A stretch of 64,000 nt of DNA from Rhodothermales bacterium. GTDB taxonomy: Bacteria > Bacteroidota > Rhodothermia > Rhodothermales > UBA10348. The notes under the pieces are model-generated. The model made no database searches, had not been told where the DNA came from, and saw nothing but the letters and a program-made list of their open reading frames with translations. The DNA lies in assembly GCA_024711125.1 (NCBI GenBank), contig JANJTM010000025.1, positions 186,001 to 250,000 of the forward strand, written 5' to 3'. This document shows, piece by piece, positions 36,592-46,934 of the stretch (position 1 is the first letter of the stretch; every line of letters starts with the position of its first letter). Both the position numbers and the translations under genes were made by a program.

Positions 36592-36822
36592 ATGGAACCC
36601 GAAACCGCCCCGGAACCCGGCATCGAGGCCACCCTTGCCCGGCTCGATGCCATCGTGGCCCAGCTCGAACAACCGGACACCGACCTGGAGGTGGCCATGG
36701 CCCTCTACGCCGAGGGTGTCCGGATCGCACGCACCACCGGCGAACGGCTGAAGGCCGCCGAACTGCGGATTTCGGAGCTCCGGACATCCCTCGAAGACGC
36801 CGAACCCGGTATTGACGCATGA
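36592..36822 (+). CDS. xseB: Exodeoxyribonuclease VII small subunit
   Basis: A 76-residue XseB: IEATLARLDAIVAQLEQPDTDLEVAMALYAEGVRI with a final amphipathic helix. The family core is FExxLxxLExIVxxLExGxLxLExxLxxYExGxxL. Several small subunits bind each XseA. A GTG at 36577 is an alternative start, but the ATG at 36592 fits the family length. It overlaps the next gene by 4 bp. Separation from xseA by 2 kb and a reversed gene is unusual. Confidence 0.9.
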   Translation: MEPETAPEPGIEATLARLDAIVAQLEQPDTDLEVAMALYAEGVRIARTTGERLKAAELRISELRTSLEDAEPGIDA

Positions 36823-37343
36823 AGTCGCTGTTTCCGAGCCTTCCTGACGCGGCCCGAGTGTGGATCTACACGGCCGACCGCCCGCTCGGGCCGACCGAGC
36901 GCGCCACGCTGCTCGACGCCATCGGGCCATTCCTGGCAGCCTGGTCGAGCCATCGCAGGCCGGTGCTGGGCGAGGCCGCCGTTCTCGAGGACCGGTTCCT
37001 CGTCGTCGCCGCCCACGTCGCGGACGGCGACCTGTCGGGATGCGGCATCGACAAGTCGGTGCACGAGATCGAGCAGCTCGGAAGCCGGTTCGGAATCGCC
37101 TGGCGAGGGGCGCTCGACGTCGCCTGGCGCAACGAGAAGGGCGAGGTCGAGGTCTCGTCCCGCGCCGACTTCCGATCGGCCATCGGATCCGGACGCGTCG
37201 GTGCGCGCACCCCGGTGTTCGATACGTCCATCACCGAACTCGGCGCGTTCCGGTCGACCGGTTTCCCGAGACCGGCCGCCGAAAGCTGGCACGGACGCGT
37301 TTTCCGCATCGTGTCGGAACCCTCCGGCACGATTCCGGCGTAA
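36819..37343 (+). CDS. Conserved FCB-group protein (often misnamed ABC transporter ATPase)
   Basis: A 174-residue soluble protein with no ATPase motifs. It matches a family I know from Bacteroidota genomes: an opening like LPDAARVWIYTADRPL, then FLAAWSSHRRPVLGEAAVLEDRFLVVAAHVADGDLSGCGIDKSVHEIEQL, where GC-x-ID-x-SV is the most conserved piece, and a final SWHGRVFRI. The name ABC transporter ATPase seen for this family is not supported by sequence. Function unknown; the conserved cysteine could be functional. It is translationally coupled to xseB and followed by the L,D-transpeptidase at 27 bp. Confidence 0.72.
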   Translation: MKSLFPSLPDAARVWIYTADRPLGPTERATLLDAIGPFLAAWSSHRRPVLGEAAVLEDRFLVVAAHVADGDLSGCGIDKSVHEIEQLGSRFGIAWRGALDVAWRNEKGEVEVSSRADFRSAIGSGRVGARTPVFDTSITELGAFRSTGFPRPAAESWHGRVFRIVSEPSGTIPA

Positions 37344-37370
37344 TCCGGCACGAACGCTACCCCCTGCTCC

Positions 37371-38273
37371 ATGCGGATTACGATCCTGTTCGCCCTCCTG
37401 GTCGGGAGCGCGGCGCTCCCCGCGCGTGCCCAGGACTACATCAACCAGAAGGAACTGGCCGAGATACTCCAGCCCTGTGGCCCGGGCGTGGAGAATCTGC
37501 CCGACGTCTCGTACGAACGCTACGTGCTCTACAGCAGCCGCAACAACTCGGTGCTGGCGCGCAACACGTTCTACAAGGTCATCGGCGACGGTGACATGGA
37601 CCTGGGAGCGCGTCGCGCGAAACTGGTCGGCCTGTTGAACCGCCGCCTGATCAACCAGACGCAGGTGGGCGACACGCTCATCATCCCGACGCGCTTCGAT
37701 CTCGACTTCTGCGCGTACGCGCCCTTCCCCAGGGTCTATGCCGGCGCCGCCGACTACGACAAGCTGTTCATCATCGACAAGTCGGTGCAGGCGTGGGCAG
37801 CCTACGAGTCGGGTCGTCTCGCCCGCTGGGGCATCGTGAATACAGGGGCCAAGGAGTCTCCCACGCCGAACGGACGCTTCAATTTCAACTGGAAGACCGA
37901 ATACCGCGTCTCGTCGCTGTCTCCGCCCGGAGAACGCTGGGAGATGTACTGGGTCTTCAATTTCCACCTCGCGCGCGGTATCCACATCCACCAGTACCCC
38001 ATGCCCACCGGGGGGCCGACTTCACACGGATGCGTCCGGCTTGTCGAGGACGACGCGAAGTGGATCTACTTCTGGGCCGATTCCTGGAAGACTGCCGGCG
38101 GCGACGGGTTCGGCTCCCAGGGGAGCCGGATCATACGCCCCGGAACGACCGTCCTGGTGATCGGACAGGACCCGGTCGACCACCCGCATCCGTTCGACCT
38201 TCGCGGGCGCTTCCCCACGCTGAAGCGCATCGATCTTCCCGCCAATCCGTCGGACGTTCCCCGCGGAGCCTGA
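37371..38273 (+). CDS. Periplasmic L,D-transpeptidase (YkuD)
   Basis: A 300-residue protein with a signal peptide (MRITILFALLVGSAALPARA). After about 120 residues of unknown fold comes a YkuD domain (about 130-255): LFIIDKSVQAWAAYESGRL, then the catalytic stretch IHIHQYP...SHGCVRL with H219, C221 and R223. It may crosslink peptidoglycan stems (3-3 bridges) or attach proteins to the wall. The N-terminal part has a lysine-rich segment with a LysM-like spacing (VGDTLIIPTRF), which may bind peptidoglycan. It converges on lepB with a 10-bp gap. Confidence 0.85.
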   Translation: MRITILFALLVGSAALPARAQDYINQKELAEILQPCGPGVENLPDVSYERYVLYSSRNNSVLARNTFYKVIGDGDMDLGARRAKLVGLLNRRLINQTQVGDTLIIPTRFDLDFCAYAPFPRVYAGAADYDKLFIIDKSVQAWAAYESGRLARWGIVNTGAKESPTPNGRFNFNWKTEYRVSSLSPPGERWEMYWVFNFHLARGIHIHQYPMPTGGPTSHGCVRLVEDDAKWIYFWADSWKTAGGDGFGSQGSRIIRPGTTVLVIGQDPVDHPHPFDLRGRFPTLKRIDLPANPSDVPRGA

Positions 38274-38283
38274 TCCCGGCGTT

Positions 38284-39387
38284 TCAGCGGATCAGCGAGA
38301 AAATGCGACCGAAACGCGGAAGCGTGCGGGCCGCGTCCCAGGAGAAGTAGACCAGGATCGCCTTGCCGACGATGTGGTCCATGGGCACGTAACCCCAGAA
38401 ACGGCTGTCTTCCGAGTTGTCCCGGTTGTCTCCCATGACGAAGAAGTAGTCCTGGGAAAACGTGTACGTGGTCGCCGGAACGCCGTCGATGCGGAACGTC
38501 GAATCGGCCGCGATCTCGGCCGCGTGTCCCTCGTACCGCGTGATCACGGTTCGATAGAAGTCCCAGGTGTCGGGCGTCAGTTCGACCGTCTGCCCCTTCT
38601 TGGGGATCGGAAGCGGGCCGAACGTGTCCGGTGTCCAGCCCCGACCCGGCGCGAACATCATCGCGTCCAGCCGCGGATCCGGTCGGGAAACGGCCGGTTC
38701 CACCGCGCTGACGTACGACCACGTCTGCATCTCGGCCGCCGCGACCGGTGTCGCGTTCATGCGGAGTACCGACGGATCGGCCGTCTGGCTTATCTCGCTC
38801 ACTCCCAGCTCGGCGAGTTGCGCGCCCGGAAGGACCACCCGCGGGTCGGTCTTGTACACGTAGTACATCTGCTGCATGTCGTCCTGGAGCGGTACGGCCG
38901 CTCCGTCGACGTGCACGACCTTGTCCCGGATCTCGAAGGTTTCGCCCGGAAGCCCTACGACGCGCTTGATGTAGTGCTCCCGTCGGTCGATGGGCTTGTC
39001 CCCGTCGGCCGGCCAATTGAACACGATCGCATCGCCGCGCTCGACCTGCCCGAATCCGGGAAGCCGGTAATTCGGCAGTTCGACGGCCCGGGTATGGATG
39101 CCGGTGAACGGTATGCCGAACGTCATGGGCGTCCTGGTGCCGTAGTGGAGCTTCGACACGAAGAGATAGTCGCCCACGAGCAGACTCTTCTCCATCGACG
39201 GCGTCGGGATCCGGAACAGGTCGAAGAACAGCGTGCGGACGACGAGCATCACGACGACCGCGAACACCAGCGCGTCGACCCACTCCCGGAGTCTGCTCTT
39301 CGGGCGCCCGGTCTTCGACGATTCGTTCGCGCGTTCTGCCCTGCGGCTCTTTCGCTCCGGGCGCGGCGTTTCGGTCGGATTGCTCAC
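38284..39387 (-). CDS. lepB: Signal peptidase I, long-insert type
   Basis: A 367-residue type I signal peptidase. A basic N-terminal tail is followed by one membrane helix (WVDALVFAVVVMLVVRTLFF). The catalytic serine is S64 in IPTPSMEKSLLVGDYL and the general base K141 in HYIKRVVGLPGE; GDNRDNSEDSRFWG near the C-terminus is box E. Between box D and box E there is an insertion of about 170 residues, making the protein longer than typical enzymes; a long insert is common in Bacteroidota. It removes signal peptides at the outer face of the inner membrane. It lies 59 bp downstream of a secreted unknown. Confidence 0.95.
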   Translation of the reverse strand: MSNPTETPRPERKSRRAERANESSKTGRPKSRLREWVDALVFAVVVMLVVRTLFFDLFRIPTPSMEKSLLVGDYLFVSKLHYGTRTPMTFGIPFTGIHTRAVELPNYRLPGFGQVERGDAIVFNWPADGDKPIDRREHYIKRVVGLPGETFEIRDKVVHVDGAAVPLQDDMQQMYYVYKTDPRVVLPGAQLAELGVSEISQTADPSVLRMNATPVAAAEMQTWSYVSAVEPAVSRPDPRLDAMMFAPGRGWTPDTFGPLPIPKKGQTVELTPDTWDFYRTVITRYEGHAAEIAADSTFRIDGVPATTYTFSQDYFFVMGDNRDNSEDSRFWGYVPMDHIVGKAILVYFSWDAARTLPRFGRIFSLIR

Positions 39388-39446
39388 GGATCAGGAATGC
39401 GACGTGCCCGAGGCGACGGAGCCGGGCGGATGGTGGAGGCGCCGGG

Positions 39447-40268
39447 TCACCCGCCGCGGGTGCGGCCGGTTTCCCCGGTCACGGAGGGCCGTCCCGAGAC
39501 GGGATCGGGACGTGCAATACGCCGATCGAAGAAGGATGCTCCGTCGAACCCCGTCACGGACCATTCCCCCCGTCCCTTGCGGAACCAGTAATCTGCATAC
39601 GCCGCCCGCCGGCCGTTTGTGACGAGGCGTTCCAGTACGGCGTTTCGAAGCGTCAACAGGCGGTCCCGGAAACGGGCGTCCGTGGCGAAGACCAGGCCGC
39701 GGTCCAGCGGGCCGTTCACGTCGAGCACCAGGACCGGTATGGAATCGTTGACGACGATCCAGTACTCGAATTGCACGATAGCCTCTGCGGGAAGCGATTC
39801 CACCGAATCGATCTCGGCAAGCGTCTGGGTCGGTGGGCCGAAATGCGCCTCGAGCCGCGCACGCAGATCCCACGTGCGGGTCGTGTCCAGCGGTTCGTAC
39901 GTCCGCCCCTGGTGAAAGGCCCACGAGACGTCGGCGAATCGCCTGCGGAAGACCGGTCGTTCCAACTTCGACACGACGTCGAGGGTGTCCACCGGCCACG
40001 GCCGGTGCGGGCCGTGCACCGCGGGCGTCGGCGAGCCATGGGTCGGCAGGCCGGGTTCGTCCGATCCCGGGGCCCCGTCGAAAAGCGGGGCCGGAGGTCG
40101 GAAGGGCAGCCGGAGGTCGTCCCGTGCCAGGGCCTCGGCCGCTACGCGCCGGAGGCGGGCATGACGCAGCAGGGTCGGCAGATCCTGTCCCGCTACCTCC
40201 CGCGGATCCCCGGCCACGGCCGCCAGCAGGCCCAGCACGATCCCGATACGCGACGGACGCATGCCCAT
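39447..40268 (-). CDS. Secreted protein of unknown function
   Basis: A 273-residue protein with an N-terminal signal (RIGIVLGLLAAVAGDPREVAG). I do not recognise a named family. Visible landmarks are a proline-rich linker (about 50-90), a segment FADVSWAFHQGRTYEPLDTTRTWDLRARLEAHFGPP, then a beta-rich core EYWIVVNDSIPVLVLDVNGPLDRGLVFATD and a tail WFRKGRGEWSVTGFDGASF. Two start codons (40268 and 40262) both give a signal peptide. A Shine-Dalgarno-like GAGGAG precedes. It starts 6 bp after lepA on the same strand and precedes lepB, so a link to translation or secretion is possible but unproven. Confidence 0.6.
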   Translation of the reverse strand: MGMRPSRIGIVLGLLAAVAGDPREVAGQDLPTLLRHARLRRVAAEALARDDLRLPFRPPAPLFDGAPGSDEPGLPTHGSPTPAVHGPHRPWPVDTLDVVSKLERPVFRRRFADVSWAFHQGRTYEPLDTTRTWDLRARLEAHFGPPTQTLAEIDSVESLPAEAIVQFEYWIVVNDSIPVLVLDVNGPLDRGLVFATDARFRDRLLTLRNAVLERLVTNGRRAAYADYWFRKGRGEWSVTGFDGASFFDRRIARPDPVSGRPSVTGETGRTRGG

Positions 40269-40274
40269 CGCTCG

Positions 40275-42080
<1,806 letters not shown>

Positions 42081-42415
42081 GGACGGGCATCAAGATGGTA
42101 GTCCGTGTATAAACCCGAGACCGACGCACGGTTCCTCGGCTTCGCTCGGCGGAGGTTACCCGGGGGCGCGGGCCACGGCGGGCCACGGAAATGTCGTCGT
42201 TCGGCCGCTCCATCCGCAGAACAATCCGCGTCACGCGCCCGTACATGGGCTTCGATCGTGATGACTGACAAGTTGACATACCTATGTGCGCGTTGCGCCC
42301 CATCAGGTTATCGCTGTCTTGCTTCAGTGACTTCTCATGTGCACATATTGCTGATGTTCTGCATTAGGTATTCGGCCGGCGCCGTGTGTATTGCCAGTGA
42401 TCGGGGTTCCGAACG
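42081..42415. other. 335-bp divergent intergenic region, no gene
   Basis: Between lepA (-) and the ECF sigma gene (+). I see no reading frame with homology. It holds a TTGACA hexamer at 42273-42278 without a matching -10 at 16-19 bp, and a perfect palindrome ATGTGCACAT at 42337-42346 about 70 bp before the sigma start. The part from 42250 to 42390 is less G+C-rich than its surroundings. It probably carries both promoters. Confidence 0.5.
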
Positions 42416-42985
42416 ATGCGCTCTGTGACGGAGGATCAGTTCCGTGCCTGGGCCGTCGCGATCCGGGCTTCCGACCGGTCGGCATTCGCCGCGCTCTTCG
42501 ACGAGATGTACGGTCCGCTGCATCGATACGCAGCCTACATCACGCACGACGAGCACGCCGCCGCAGACCTGGTCCAGGAAGTGTTCGCGAAGGTCTGGCA
42601 GGTGCGGGACGATCTCGATCCGGAGCGCTCGCTGAAAGCCCTCCTTTTCCAGATGCTGCGCAACCAGGCGCTCAACCACGAGCGTCGCCGGAGGCGCCAC
42701 CATACGGAGGAACTGGAGGACGATCTGGCGGAGGCTTCGGTCGTCCATCCCACCGACGACGAATTGGACGCTTCGGCGCTCGGCATCCAGGTCCAGCAAT
42801 GGATCGACGAGATGCCGGAACGGCGAAAGGAGGCGTTCCTCCTGAGTCGGCGTGAAGGACTCAGCCACGACGAAATCGCGCAGCTGATGGGGCTCGCCCC
42901 GAAGACTGTCAACAACCACATCGTGCTGGCCCTCCAGCACCTCCGATCGAGACTCGACGCCTACAGGGAACGAAACGGTGAGTGA
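42416..42985 (+). CDS. ECF RNA polymerase sigma factor (FecI-like)
   Basis: A 189-residue ECF sigma. Region 2 (about 20-90) has FAALFDEMYGPLHRYAAYITHDEHAAADLVQEVFAKVW; region 4 (about 125-185) has the helix-turn-helix EAFLLSRREGLSHDEIAQLMGLAPKTVNNHIVLALQHLR. The linker is short and acidic (EELEDDLAEA). It is followed by a FecR-type anti-sigma factor whose GTG start overlaps the stop by 8 bp, so the pair is coupled and stoichiometric. It likely drives expression of the TonB receptor at 44103 and itself. Confidence 0.94.
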   Translation: MRSVTEDQFRAWAVAIRASDRSAFAALFDEMYGPLHRYAAYITHDEHAAADLVQEVFAKVWQVRDDLDPERSLKALLFQMLRNQALNHERRRRRHHTEELEDDLAEASVVHPTDDELDASALGIQVQQWIDEMPERRKEAFLLSRREGLSHDEIAQLMGLAPKTVNNHIVLALQHLRSRLDAYRERNGE

Positions 42986-43940
42986 CCGACGCCCCATAGC
43001 GCTTCCTTCGGATCTTGAAGCCGAACTGGCCCCCATGGCTCCGGCGGAACGGGCATCCCTGCTCGAGGCCTGGATCCTGGCGGGAGACGCGGAACCGGTT
43101 CCGGCGGCCGCCAGGGCGCGCGCATGGGCGGCGTTGGAGCGGCAGATTTCGACCGATCGGCCTTCGGCGTCCCCGGCTCCGCTGCGACCCGCGGTCCTAC
43201 GCTCCCTCCGCCTCGTCCCGGTGTTCCGTTACGCGGCCGCGGCTGTTCTCGTGGCCCTGCTTGCCGTTCCGTTCGTGCTCGACCGCCAGGGAATCGAGTA
43301 TCGCACTCCCGACGGAGTCGCCTCCACCCTCGTCCAACTGCCGGACGGTTCCGAGGTGGAACTGGGGGCCGGGTCCACGCTCGAGGTGTCCCGGACGTTC
43401 GGCGAAGCGACACGATCGGTGCGCCTGGACGGTGAGGCTTTCTTCGACGTCAGTCGGCAGGACATGCCGTTCGTCGTGGAGACGTTCAGCGCCCGCGTGG
43501 AAGTCCTGGGTACCGCATTCAACGTACGGGCCCGGCAGGATGACGTCCAGGCGGTCACCGCCGTCAACCTCGAGCGTGGCTCCGTGCGGGTCGTCTCACC
43601 CGACGTGCCGCAGGTGGCCGTTCGGCTCCGTCCGGGTGAATCGACGATCGTCGCACCGGAGGCGGTCCCGACGGCTCCCGTGACCGGTGACGCGAATGCG
43701 GCATCGGCGTGGCGGTCCGGTGGACTTGCATTCTCGAATGCCCCGATTTCCAACGTTCTCGACGAAATCGAGAGGCGCTACGGGGTTCGCATCGATGCGC
43801 CCGACGACATCCGCCTCGCGCGCGTGTCCCTCTTCCGCCATTCCGCGACGACGGCTGAGGAGTTGCTCGGAGACCTTGCCGACACCGCCGGCCTTCGCTT
43901 CCGGCGGACCGCCCAGGGGTACGAGATCTTCGTGCCGTAG
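42978..43940 (+). CDS. FecR-family anti-sigma factor with DUF4974-like C-terminus
   Basis: A 320-residue inner-membrane protein. The cytoplasmic part (about 1-80) is followed by one transmembrane helix (YAAAAVLVALLAVPFVL), then the periplasmic FecR domain with GVASTLVQLPDGSEVELGAGSTLEV...LDGEAFFDVSR and VEVLGTAFNVRA. The C-terminal 85 residues (GGLAFSNAPISNVLDEIERRYGVRI) match DUF4974, which is the STN-fold region that contacts a TonB receptor signalling domain. It holds the sigma factor inactive until the receptor at 44103 signals. The start is GTG at 42978. Confidence 0.93.
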   Translation: MSDRRPIALPSDLEAELAPMAPAERASLLEAWILAGDAEPVPAAARARAWAALERQISTDRPSASPAPLRPAVLRSLRLVPVFRYAAAAVLVALLAVPFVLDRQGIEYRTPDGVASTLVQLPDGSEVELGAGSTLEVSRTFGEATRSVRLDGEAFFDVSRQDMPFVVETFSARVEVLGTAFNVRARQDDVQAVTAVNLERGSVRVVSPDVPQVAVRLRPGESTIVAPEAVPTAPVTGDANAASAWRSGGLAFSNAPISNVLDEIERRYGVRIDAPDDIRLARVSLFRHSATTAEELLGDLADTAGLRFRRTAQGYEIFVP

Positions 43941-44022
43941 CGTTTTCGGCATGGCGTCGGCCCGGGGCCATGAATCCCGGTGCGGATGAGCGCTGGACGA
44001 CGGCGATGACGGAACCCGAACG

Positions 44023-44055
44023 GGCCCTGTTTCATTTGAACAGGGCCTTTTCCTT
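44023..44055 (+). terminator. Rho-independent terminator between fecR-like and TonB receptor genes
   Basis: A perfect 9-bp stem GGCCCTGTT (44023-44031) / AACAGGGCC (44039-44047), 7-nt loop, then TTTTCCTT. It is 83 bp after the FecR stop and 48 bp before the receptor ATG, so it uncouples the two or attenuates read-through. Confidence 0.85.
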
Positions 44056-44102
44056 GGGGCGAAGGCGCTTCCGTTCCGATCGTCCACCCTGCCCATCGAT
44101 CC

Positions 44103-46934
44103 ATGACCGAGACCGTCCGGCGGCTGCGCCCTGCTGGCAAGGCGGTCCTGGTTTTCGCGGTGTCGTGCGCGGCCTTGTTTGCCCGCCCCGCGCTCGGACA
44201 GGACGACGGGCGACGATTCAGCCTTGCCTGGAGGGGCGTACCCCTGGCCCAGGCCCTGGAGGAGTTTGCCACGGAAGCCCGTCTCGACCTGGGTTTCGAG
44301 CCGCTGCTCGTGGCCGACCGTACGGTCTACTGTGTGGCCCGCGACGAGACCGCCGAGGGTGTCTTGCGCTGCATCCTGCAGGGAACCGGATTGGATTTCT
44401 ACCGCCGGTCGTCCGGACTGTACGTGATTGCGGCCGCTGCCGAGGCTCCCCCGCTGTTCGGAAACCTCCGCGGCATCGTCCTGGACGCACAGACCCGACA
44501 GCCCGTATCCAACGCCCACGTTTTCCTCGCCGAGGCGAGCCGCGGACGCGTGGCGAACGATGCCGGCCTGTTCGCCTTCTTCCGCCTGCTCCCGGGCACC
44601 TACCATCTCACGGTATCCCACATCACGTACGGCTCGATCACGCGTCCGGTCGAAGTGCTTCCGGGCGGCAACGAGCAGACGGAGGTCGTGCTGGAGGCCG
44701 AGCCCGTGCTCATGCTGCCCGTCGTGATCGACGGCACGGGGATGCAGCCGTCCTCCACGCTGCTCGGATACGCGGTCGCGGAACAGGAAAACCTGCTCTC
44801 CCGCCCCGGTCTTACGGGCTCCGGCGCCCTCTCCCGCATAGACGCCCTCCCGGGGGTGCGTGTCAACGACGCCACGGCCGATGTCCACATCCAGGGTGGA
44901 GAGGCGGGCGAGCACCAGTTCCGGCTCGACGGGGCGCCCGTCTTCGTACCGTTGAACATCGCGAGCTTCGTGGGTCCTTTCAGCCCGTTCGCCCTCTCTT
45001 CGGTCACCGTGCACAAGGCGGGCTTCGGCGCACGGCTCGGGAGCCAGATCTCGGGCGTCATCGAGGCCGAGCACGACCTGCGCCTCCTGGGTCGCCCGGG
45101 TGAGATGCGCGGTGATCGCACGTCCCGATCCGTATTCCAGGTGGACCCGCTGAGCCTCAACGCGCGGCACAGCGTGTTCCTCACCCGTCCGGACGGCCTG
45201 CAGGCCGCGTTCATGGGCACGGTCCGATACGGGATCTGGGATGTCTCGGCGCCGGGGCCCCTGCGCGGCCTGCTCGACGGCTGGAACCGCATGGATACGA
45301 TCCTGCTGTCAGCCTTCGCCAGTCAGAACACCCCGTTCTCTGACCTTCCGCCCGAGGGAAAACCGTCCATCGGATTCCTCGATCTGCATGCGGCCGGCCG
45401 TGTCCGCTTCGGCCCGCTGCGCACGCTGCACGCGTCCGGATTCGCCGGGCGGTCCCGGCTGGGCAACGACCTTTCCGGAGCGCCGGTGGGAACCGCCCCC
45501 GGGGAGGATCCGGCCTGGTTCCGGGACCTGTACTCGTGGGGCAACGCGGCGGCGCAGATCCGGTACGACGCCGTGCTCGGGGCGCGAGCCCTCGGTTCGG
45601 TCCGTGGCCGATTCAGCCGTTACCGTCTCCGGCACGACTTCGAGTCCCGCGATTCCGCAACACGCGAGAACGCGGAGGACGACGGAAACCGCGTGACCGA
45701 GGCGGCCCTCGAAGCCCGGGCAGACTACTCGGCTTCGTCGCGACACTACCTGGAGGGCGGGGTCGAAGTCGCCCTTACCAGCGACCGTTTTCGTGTGGCC
45801 GGGACGCAACTCCTGCCCATCCGTCACGCCACGGAAGCGTGGAGATCCTCCGCCTGGGCCGAGAGCCGTCTCCAGATCGGCCGGCACGTCGCCACGACCT
45901 CGGGACTGCGCCTGACGTACCCGTTCTCCGTGAACACGGTGTACGCCGAGCCCCGACTCGCGGCACGGTTCGACTGGCCGGAATCGCCGTTCGGCGGTGT
46001 TTCCCTGCTCCTGGCCGGCGGACTGTACCGGCAGTTCGTCAACCAGTTCGACGTCTCCAGCCGGAGCCCCAGGACCTTCGTTTCCTCCACGCGGTTCTGG
46101 CTGGCGGTCGACTCGTCGGTTGCGCCGCCGAAAGCGATGCACTGGGCGGGCGAACTCCTGTGGCGCCCCGGACCCCGTTGGAGCCTCGGAGCCGAGGCCC
46201 ACTACAAGGACCAACCCCACACCCTGGCGCTGGACTACGCGGCCGATCTTGAATCGGGTTCGGGTTCCCAGGCTGACTTCCTGAGATCGTCGTCCGGAAG
46301 CACCGCGGGATTCGGGGTGCACGTGCGACGGTCGGTGGGACCTGGCAGCCTCAGGTTCCGGTACGAACGCAGCAGCGTACGACGACGCACGGCCGGACTG
46401 TTCGGGGACGATCTCCTTCCCGCGCCGTGGGCCGAGCCCTACCGCCTCGAGATGTCGGCCGATCTCATGGCCATTCCCAACCTCGTCCTCGTCGCGCGCT
46501 TCAGACACGTCGCGGGGCGCACGTGGGGATTCCGGCAGGCGTACTACGACTTCCTCGGGTCGTATCTCGGGGGCGTCGAATCCATGTTGGAGGAATTGCG
46601 CGCCGCCGGGGTCTCGCCGGACGCGCTGGAGCGGATCCAGCGCCAGGTCAGGCACTACGAACTGACCGATCCCGGATCGCACCGCCTGCCCCCGCTGCAG
46701 CAGCTGGACCTGTCCGGGGCGTACTCCCTACGGGTCGGAAGCGGCTCGCTGCAGCTTCGCGTCGATGTGGTCAACGTGCTGGCACGCCGGAACGTGGCCG
46801 ACTGGCGGTTCCTCCTCGACGAGGAGCAGTACTACGGCTCGGACGGCGATCCGTCGCTTACCGGAATTCTCGATCGCGACCTGCGGCTGCTTCTCCCGCG
46901 GGTCGTGACGTTTGCCGTCAAGTGGACTCCCTGA
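44103..46934 (+). CDS. TonB-dependent receptor with N-terminal STN and CarboxypepD-reg domains
   Basis: A 943-residue outer-membrane protein. A signal sequence (GKAVLVFAVSCAALFARPALG) leads to an STN signalling domain (about 45-110: VPLAQALEEFATEARLDLGFE, CILQGTGLDFYRRSSGLYVI), then a carboxypeptidase-regulatory beta-sandwich (GIVLDAQTRQPVSNAHVFLAE), a plug (LSRIDALPGVRVNDATADVHIQGG) and a 22-strand-type barrel. The STN domain interacts with the FecR protein encoded upstream, giving ligand-dependent sigma release. Ligand unknown: iron chelate or glycan are both possible. The 3' end overlaps the convergent lspA by 17 bp. Confidence 0.92.
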   Translation: MTETVRRLRPAGKAVLVFAVSCAALFARPALGQDDGRRFSLAWRGVPLAQALEEFATEARLDLGFEPLLVADRTVYCVARDETAEGVLRCILQGTGLDFYRRSSGLYVIAAAAEAPPLFGNLRGIVLDAQTRQPVSNAHVFLAEASRGRVANDAGLFAFFRLLPGTYHLTVSHITYGSITRPVEVLPGGNEQTEVVLEAEPVLMLPVVIDGTGMQPSSTLLGYAVAEQENLLSRPGLTGSGALSRIDALPGVRVNDATADVHIQGGEAGEHQFRLDGAPVFVPLNIASFVGPFSPFALSSVTVHKAGFGARLGSQISGVIEAEHDLRLLGRPGEMRGDRTSRSVFQVDPLSLNARHSVFLTRPDGLQAAFMGTVRYGIWDVSAPGPLRGLLDGWNRMDTILLSAFASQNTPFSDLPPEGKPSIGFLDLHAAGRVRFGPLRTLHASGFAGRSRLGNDLSGAPVGTAPGEDPAWFRDLYSWGNAAAQIRYDAVLGARALGSVRGRFSRYRLRHDFESRDSATRENAEDDGNRVTEAALEARADYSASSRHYLEGGVEVALTSDRFRVAGTQLLPIRHATEAWRSSAWAESRLQIGRHVATTSGLRLTYPFSVNTVYAEPRLAARFDWPESPFGGVSLLLAGGLYRQFVNQFDVSSRSPRTFVSSTRFWLAVDSSVAPPKAMHWAGELLWRPGPRWSLGAEAHYKDQPHTLALDYAADLESGSGSQADFLRSSSGSTAGFGVHVRRSVGPGSLRFRYERSSVRRRTAGLFGDDLLPAPWAEPYRLEMSADLMAIPNLVLVARFRHVAGRTWGFRQAYYDFLGSYLGGVESMLEELRAAGVSPDALERIQRQVRHYELTDPGSHRLPPLQQLDLSGAYSLRVGSGSLQLRVDVVNVLARRNVADWRFLLDEEQYYGSDGDPSLTGILDRDLRLLLPRVVTFAVKWTP

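Noticed and set aside
42273-42278. Classical sigma-70 promoter for the ECF gene from TTGACA
   Set aside because: No reasonable -10 hexamer lies 16-19 bp downstream, so only the hexamer is noted.
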